Shown here one piece after another: positions 60,456 to 64,000 of a stretch of DNA of 64,000 bases. Both the position numbers and the translations under genes were made by a program. How positions within the stretch are numbered: position 1 is the stretch's first letter; every line of letters begins with the position of its first letter. The stretch comes from an uncultured bacterium. Lineage in GTDB: Bacteria > Cyanobacteriota > Vampirovibrionia > Gastranaerophilales > Gastranaerophilaceae. The DNA lies in the NCBI GenBank assembly GCA_950022695.1, contig CATLLN010000002.1, positions 124,001-188,000 of the forward strand. Reading direction: 5' to 3'. The notes beneath the pieces are model-generated. The model saw only the letters and a list, made by a program, of their open reading frames with translations, searched no databases and was not told where the DNA came from.

Positions 60456-60700
60456 GAAGGTAGTGTATCATAAATTTTCAAAGATTACAATGGTAACAAA
60501 CTTACCCCGGCACCACAGGTCGTGTATTTTTAGGTTACATTTGGTAACATACATTTGCCCCCTGCTTGCAAAAAAAGTTTCTTTATAATAGGATTATAGT
60601 ACGAACGTGCGTCGGTGTGCTTTGTGTGGAAAAGTAAAAGAAACATCGATTAAGGAATTACACAATTTAGTACAGATTAGAAATATAAAGGAAAGCAAAA

Positions 60701-61057
60701 ATGAATAACCCAATCATTGATGAATTAGAAAAAAGTTATTTAGGCAAAGAGCTTCCAACTCTTAATGCCGGTGATACAGTAAAAGTTTTTGTTAAAATCG
60801 TTGAAGGAAACAAAGAAAGAATCCAGGCTTTTGAAGGCACAATCATCAAAATGCACGGTTCAGGTCTTAACAAAACTATCACAGTTAGAAAAGTATTCCA
60901 AGGTGTTGGTGTAGAAAGAGTATTCTTAATCAACTCTCCAAGAATCGACAAAATTAACGTTTTAAGACGCGGTGATGTTAAACGCGCTAAATTATACTAC
61001 TTGAGAGAACGTTCAGGTAAAGCAACTCGTATTAAGGAAAAAATTGAAAAAAGATAA
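60701..61057 (+). CDS. rplS: Ribosomal protein L19
   Basis: 118 residues, standard length. IIDELEKSYLGKELPTLNAGD, RIQAFEGTIIKMHGSG, TVRKVFQGVGVERVFLINSP and LRRGDVKRAKLYYLRERSGKA. L19 sits at the 30S-50S interface. AAAGGA precedes the start. It overlaps the rbgA start by 14 bases. Confidence 0.97.
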   Translation: MNNPIIDELEKSYLGKELPTLNAGDTVKVFVKIVEGNKERIQAFEGTIIKMHGSGLNKTITVRKVFQGVGVERVFLINSPRIDKINVLRRGDVKRAKLYYLRERSGKATRIKEKIEKR

Positions 61058-61907
61058 GACACATATTCACTGGTATCCCGGCCACATCGCTAAGGCTGAA
61101 AGAAAGCTGAAAGAACAGCTAACACTTGTGGATGCAGTAATTGAAGTCCTTGATGCGAGATTACCGCTATCAAGTTGCTATGAAGATATAACGAGGCTTT
61201 TAGGTCAAAAGCCTCGTTTAATTTTGCTTAATAAGGCTGATTTAACAAATAAACAAGAACTATCCAAGTTTATAAAACTTTTAGAAGATAAAACCGGCTG
61301 TCCTGTAATTCCAACTGACGCTAAAAATTCAAAAGATTTAAAATCTATCGTAAATAAAGCCGTTGAAATGTCTGAACCAAGAATTCAAGCCATAATGGCA
61401 AAAGGTTTGCTTCGCCGCCCTGCAAGGGTAATGGTAGTCGGCATGCCAAATGTTGGAAAATCAAGCATAATAAACAAACTAACACGTTCTTCAAAAACAA
61501 AAATCGGTGCTAAAGCCGGCGTAACACGTCAGCAGCAATGGGTTAGAATTAACCCCCAATTAGAACTTCTTGATACTCCGGGTATTATTCCTATGAAACA
61601 AGAAGATCAGATTAAAGCACGTAAATTGGCTTTTGTTAACGCAATTTCTGAAAACGCATATTCAAATGAAATTGTTGCACAAGAACTTTTAGACGTTTTA
61701 GATGAGCGTCAAGCTAAGGCTTTTCGTGAATACTATAAACTTCCTGAAGATAAAGAATTAAACATTGATAATATTTCATTAGAGCGTAATTGGCTTTTAA
61801 CAGGCGGTTCTACTGATAGAGAAAGAACCTCTGTTTATATCCTAAGAGATTTTAGAGAGGGTAAAATCGGCAAGTTTATTTTGGACACAATTAATTATTC
61901 CGAATAA
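61044..61907 (+). CDS. rbgA: Ribosome biogenesis GTPase RbgA/YlqF
   Basis: 287 residues with TTG start at 61044 inside rplS. HWYPGHIAKAERKLKEQ, then G4 LLNKADL ahead of G1 GMPNVGKSSIINKL and G3 DTPGIIP: the circularly permuted order. Matures 50S subunits. Coupling with rplS is common. Confidence 0.95.
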   Translation: MKKDKTHIHWYPGHIAKAERKLKEQLTLVDAVIEVLDARLPLSSCYEDITRLLGQKPRLILLNKADLTNKQELSKFIKLLEDKTGCPVIPTDAKNSKDLKSIVNKAVEMSEPRIQAIMAKGLLRRPARVMVVGMPNVGKSSIINKLTRSSKTKIGAKAGVTRQQQWVRINPQLELLDTPGIIPMKQEDQIKARKLAFVNAISENAYSNEIVAQELLDVLDERQAKAFREYYKLPEDKELNIDNISLERNWLLTGGSTDRERTSVYILRDFREGKIGKFILDTINYSE

Positions 61908-61942
61908 ACCCAATATTATACCCTAAAACATCCAAATAAAAT

Positions 61943-61966
61943 GCCGGCAATATAGCCGGCTTTATT
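61943..61966. terminator. GCCGGC hairpin after rbgA
   Basis: Two copies of the self-complementary GCCGGC around AATATA, then TTTATT. It can serve both rbgA and the leftward small ORF. Confidence 0.5.
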
Positions 61967-61997
61967 AATATCTCTCTTTTCTTATTCAATCTTTTTC

Positions 61998-62153
61998 TTA
62001 CTTAACTGCGGACAGGTTTGCCTTGATACCTGCGTCTGAATTTATCGTATTCGCATTCGCATACGCCAATGTACGGCGTTTCTTTGCTCCTCTTAATATT
62101 AATTCAACACATTCGCATCTGTTATTTGCCGGTGTTGTTATCTTCTTTAACAT
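61998..62153 (-). CDS. 51-residue hypothetical protein
   Basis: ATG at 62153 follows GGAG at 9 bases. The product begins MLKKITTPANNRCECVELIL, then RGAKKRRTLAYANANTINSD and ends LSAVK. A CxC pair lies near the start. It is basic and has no membrane segment. It fills a gap that otherwise holds only a hairpin. The family is not recognised. Confidence 0.4.
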   Translation of the reverse strand: MLKKITTPANNRCECVELILRGAKKRRTLAYANANTINSDAGIKANLSAVK

Positions 62154-62307
62154 TATTGTTACTCCATTAGACTTCTGATTACAAATATGTTATCGGCAAA
62201 CGAATTCAAAAACTTTAGAAATTCTTGAGAATTATTAACAAATATTAATACAATTTTCATATCAGTAATGTATGACTTTTTTAATTAATATAGAGTAAAA
62301 TAGATTT

Positions 62308-63111
62308 ATGAATCAGGTTTTTAATCAAACTACAACTGCACAAATAGATGCAAAGCTTCACTATGACATCCTTGCACATGAAGATAATATTGAAAAAATA
62401 TGTATTATAATTTATTTTATTTTTTTATTATTATTCAAAGGCTGGATAGGTTACTGGCTGAAATTCGGCGTTGCAATACCTTCTAAATTCGAATCTAAAC
62501 CGATTACTACAATGGAAGAACCTATTCAAATAAATTACACAAAAGACGAACAAGCTCAAAAAACTTTTGTATATAAATCTTTAATAAACAAAAGTAAAAC
62601 AACTATTATACCGCAGGCGAAATATAAAATATCAGGATTGACAATTACTTATAATCACAGCTTGGGTTTTATGAATAACTTCTATGATCAGGCAATATTA
62701 TACGATTACGGAACAGCTTGGGGCAAGCTTGGTAATAAACAATTTTTTGACAACTATTACGAATGTTCCTATGAAAAATCAAATTTATCAGGATACCGTT
62801 ATATAAAAACAATTAATAAAGCTTTCGCCCCTTCTATAACAGAAGATTACGAAAAATCCCACTGGTCACATTCTCATATCATTCCTGCAAACCGCAACAT
62901 TATGGCCGCATTTTTAAAAATCAAAAAGTGGGATAAGGTTACAATTGAAGGAGAACTTGTTGATATAGAATATACTGACAGATTTAATTATATCCAGAAA
63001 TATAAAACAAGCTTATCAAGAACCGATAACGGTACCGATGGACGCGGCAGCGGACCTGCGGAAATAATATACGCAACAAAGGTTAAAATCGGCAATAAAG
63101 TTTACAAATAA
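62308..63111 (+). CDS. Uncharacterised membrane-anchored protein
   Basis: 267 residues. A membrane helix at 31-52 (ICIIIYFIFLLLFKGWIGYWL). The rest is a soluble domain with ALYDYGTAWGKLG-like (ILYDYGTAWGKLG), SHWSHSHIIPANRNIMAAFL and IKKWDKVTIEGELVDIEY. The HSHxIP and 'W-G' patterns suggest a conserved family of unknown function. Stop is one base from the convergent rnhB stop. Confidence 0.65.
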   Translation: MNQVFNQTTTAQIDAKLHYDILAHEDNIEKICIIIYFIFLLLFKGWIGYWLKFGVAIPSKFESKPITTMEEPIQINYTKDEQAQKTFVYKSLINKSKTTIIPQAKYKISGLTITYNHSLGFMNNFYDQAILYDYGTAWGKLGNKQFFDNYYECSYEKSNLSGYRYIKTINKAFAPSITEDYEKSHWSHSHIIPANRNIMAAFLKIKKWDKVTIEGELVDIEYTDRFNYIQKYKTSLSRTDNGTDGRGSGPAEIIYATKVKIGNKVYK

Positions 63112-63112
63112 A

Positions 63113-63751
63113 TTAAAATAGAGTTAACTGTTTTTGTTTTTCAAAATGTTTTCTCAAAAAAGACGGTCTGTGATATTTTGTAAGCCCGTACTTATCAATC
63201 GCGCGCAAATGCTCATATGTTAAGTAACCCGCATTACGATTCCAACCATATTGCGGAAACTCCTGCGCTAATTCTTTCATATACCTGTCACGCGTAACTT
63301 TTGCCATTATACTTGCTGCCGCAATTGATGCTGATTGACCATCACCTTTTATTATAAATTTTTGAGGATACGTATAATTTTTAATAGACTTATTACCGTC
63401 AACAAGCGTAATAAAATCAGTTAATCCTGCCTCCTTGATAACATTTTCACAAGACAATTTCATTGCCTTTAATGAAGCATTCAAAATATTAATCTTTTCA
63501 ATTTCATCAACATCAACACATACAACTGAGTTAATTGAATTTGTCAAAATAACTCCGTAAAGCTTTTCCCTTGCAACTTCAGAAAGCTTCTTAGAATCAT
63601 TTAGTCTTGCTAAATCGACAATAAGTGTTTCAGTAACCTCAGGGAAATAAACTGCCGCAGCAAAAACCCCGCCAGCCGCAGGCCCCCGTCCAGCTTCATC
63701 TGTACCTACAACTACCCCATAATTTTTATCAAAATCAAAAAGTTCTATCAT
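63113..63751 (-). CDS. rnhB: Ribonuclease HII
   Basis: 212 residues. GTDEAGRGPAAGGVFAAAVYF carries the first catalytic D-E, LNDSKKLSEVAREKLY, VDGNKSI and SIAAASIMAKVTRDRYM complete the active site (DEDD). Removes ribonucleotides from DNA-RNA hybrids. It is near rplS and rbgA, a common grouping, but on the opposite strand. Confidence 0.95.
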   Translation of the reverse strand: MIELFDFDKNYGVVVGTDEAGRGPAAGGVFAAAVYFPEVTETLIVDLARLNDSKKLSEVAREKLYGVILTNSINSVVCVDVDEIEKINILNASLKAMKLSCENVIKEAGLTDFITLVDGNKSIKNYTYPQKFIIKGDGQSASIAAASIMAKVTRDRYMKELAQEFPQYGWNRNAGYLTYEHLRAIDKYGLTKYHRPSFLRKHFEKQKQLTLF

Positions 63752-63816
63752 ATGAAGATATTACCATAAAAAATTAAAAATAATTAGTATCATAATGCCC
63801 CACCACCGACCCAAAA

Positions 63817-63845
63817 CAAAAAAAAAGTTGCCAGATTATGGCAAC
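63817..63845 (-). terminator. Leftward terminator with strong T-run
   Basis: On the minus strand GTTGCCA-TAATC-TGGCAAC then nine T. No ORF in this window ends at it, so a leftward transcript enters from the right edge. 63846-64000 shows no ORF. Confidence 0.7.
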
Positions 63846-64000
63846 ATTAAATAAACACGAGGATATTAAGAGAGAGAGTATAAAAAACTTTTTTTGCTTA
63901 TATCCTTTTCACATATAACATCTATTTATATAAAATAGAATTTAACTTTTCTTTTTCCCTTGAATGTCTTTTGCATTCCCCTTACATATATATAAACGTT

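Overview
The window is a stretch of AT-rich bacterial chromosome from a Gram-negative-type organism. Lipid A genes (lpxB, lpxI), an LptD/OstA-type outer-membrane protein, SLH-domain and glycine-zipper secreted proteins, a prepilin with the FTLAEVL signature, and a NblS/RpaB-like two-component pair sit among standard housekeeping genes. Together with short N-terminal 'SFxG/NFGM/TFG' tags on unrelated hypothetical proteins, this is most like gut Vampirovibrionia/Melainabacteria (Gastranaerophilales), a non-photosynthetic sister group of cyanobacteria. That assignment is inference from remembered family features; no search was run.

Layout. 1-3769 is the right end of an integrated element: a cut-off SNF2-like helicase, a replication-initiator-like protein, an unknown 480-aa protein and a ribbon-helix-helix regulator. 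It ends at the 3' part of a tRNA-Gly(GCC) gene that acts as the attachment site. 3770-4600 holds a second short att-like remnant and two damaged lineage-specific genes. 4743-6557 encodes the most unusual protein here: a sigma-70-like N-terminus followed by about eight 36-residue mTERF-like repeats. 6673-14167 has sugar ABC permeases, an HNH-like protein, TPR proteins, a glycine-rich protein, a candidate small RNA, a HAD phosphatase and a prepilin gene out of frame at a run of nine G. 14201-18220 has two tandem amino-acid permeases and glyQ. 18909-26034 is a translation operon (prfA-ylxR-infB-rbfA-truB) with envelope genes at its end. 26101-38906 is mixed housekeeping (nrnA, dciA-like, tadA, a two-component system, prenyl synthase, rsgA, Xer recombinase, dgt). 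38952-46881 is an envelope block (lpxB, lpxI, aldolase, LptD-like, murein hydrolase activator, a 34-aa membrane protein). 47018-48437 is an anti-sigma/ECF sigma/Spy-like stress circuit. 48493-58491 carries surface and secreted proteins, a degenerate GGDEF protein and a uridine-kinase-like protein. 58603-63751 holds pyk, a prepilin fragment, rplS-rbgA, small ORFs and rnhB.

How it fits together. Most of the window is a normal chromosomal backbone for translation, nucleotide handling and outer-membrane building. The accessory parts are the tRNA-integrated element, the phase-variable-looking prepilin, the sigma/mTERF chimera and the family of glycine-zipper proteins with NPY-rich tails. Several small genes (34-57 aa) with strong ribosome binding sites are easy to miss and are listed.
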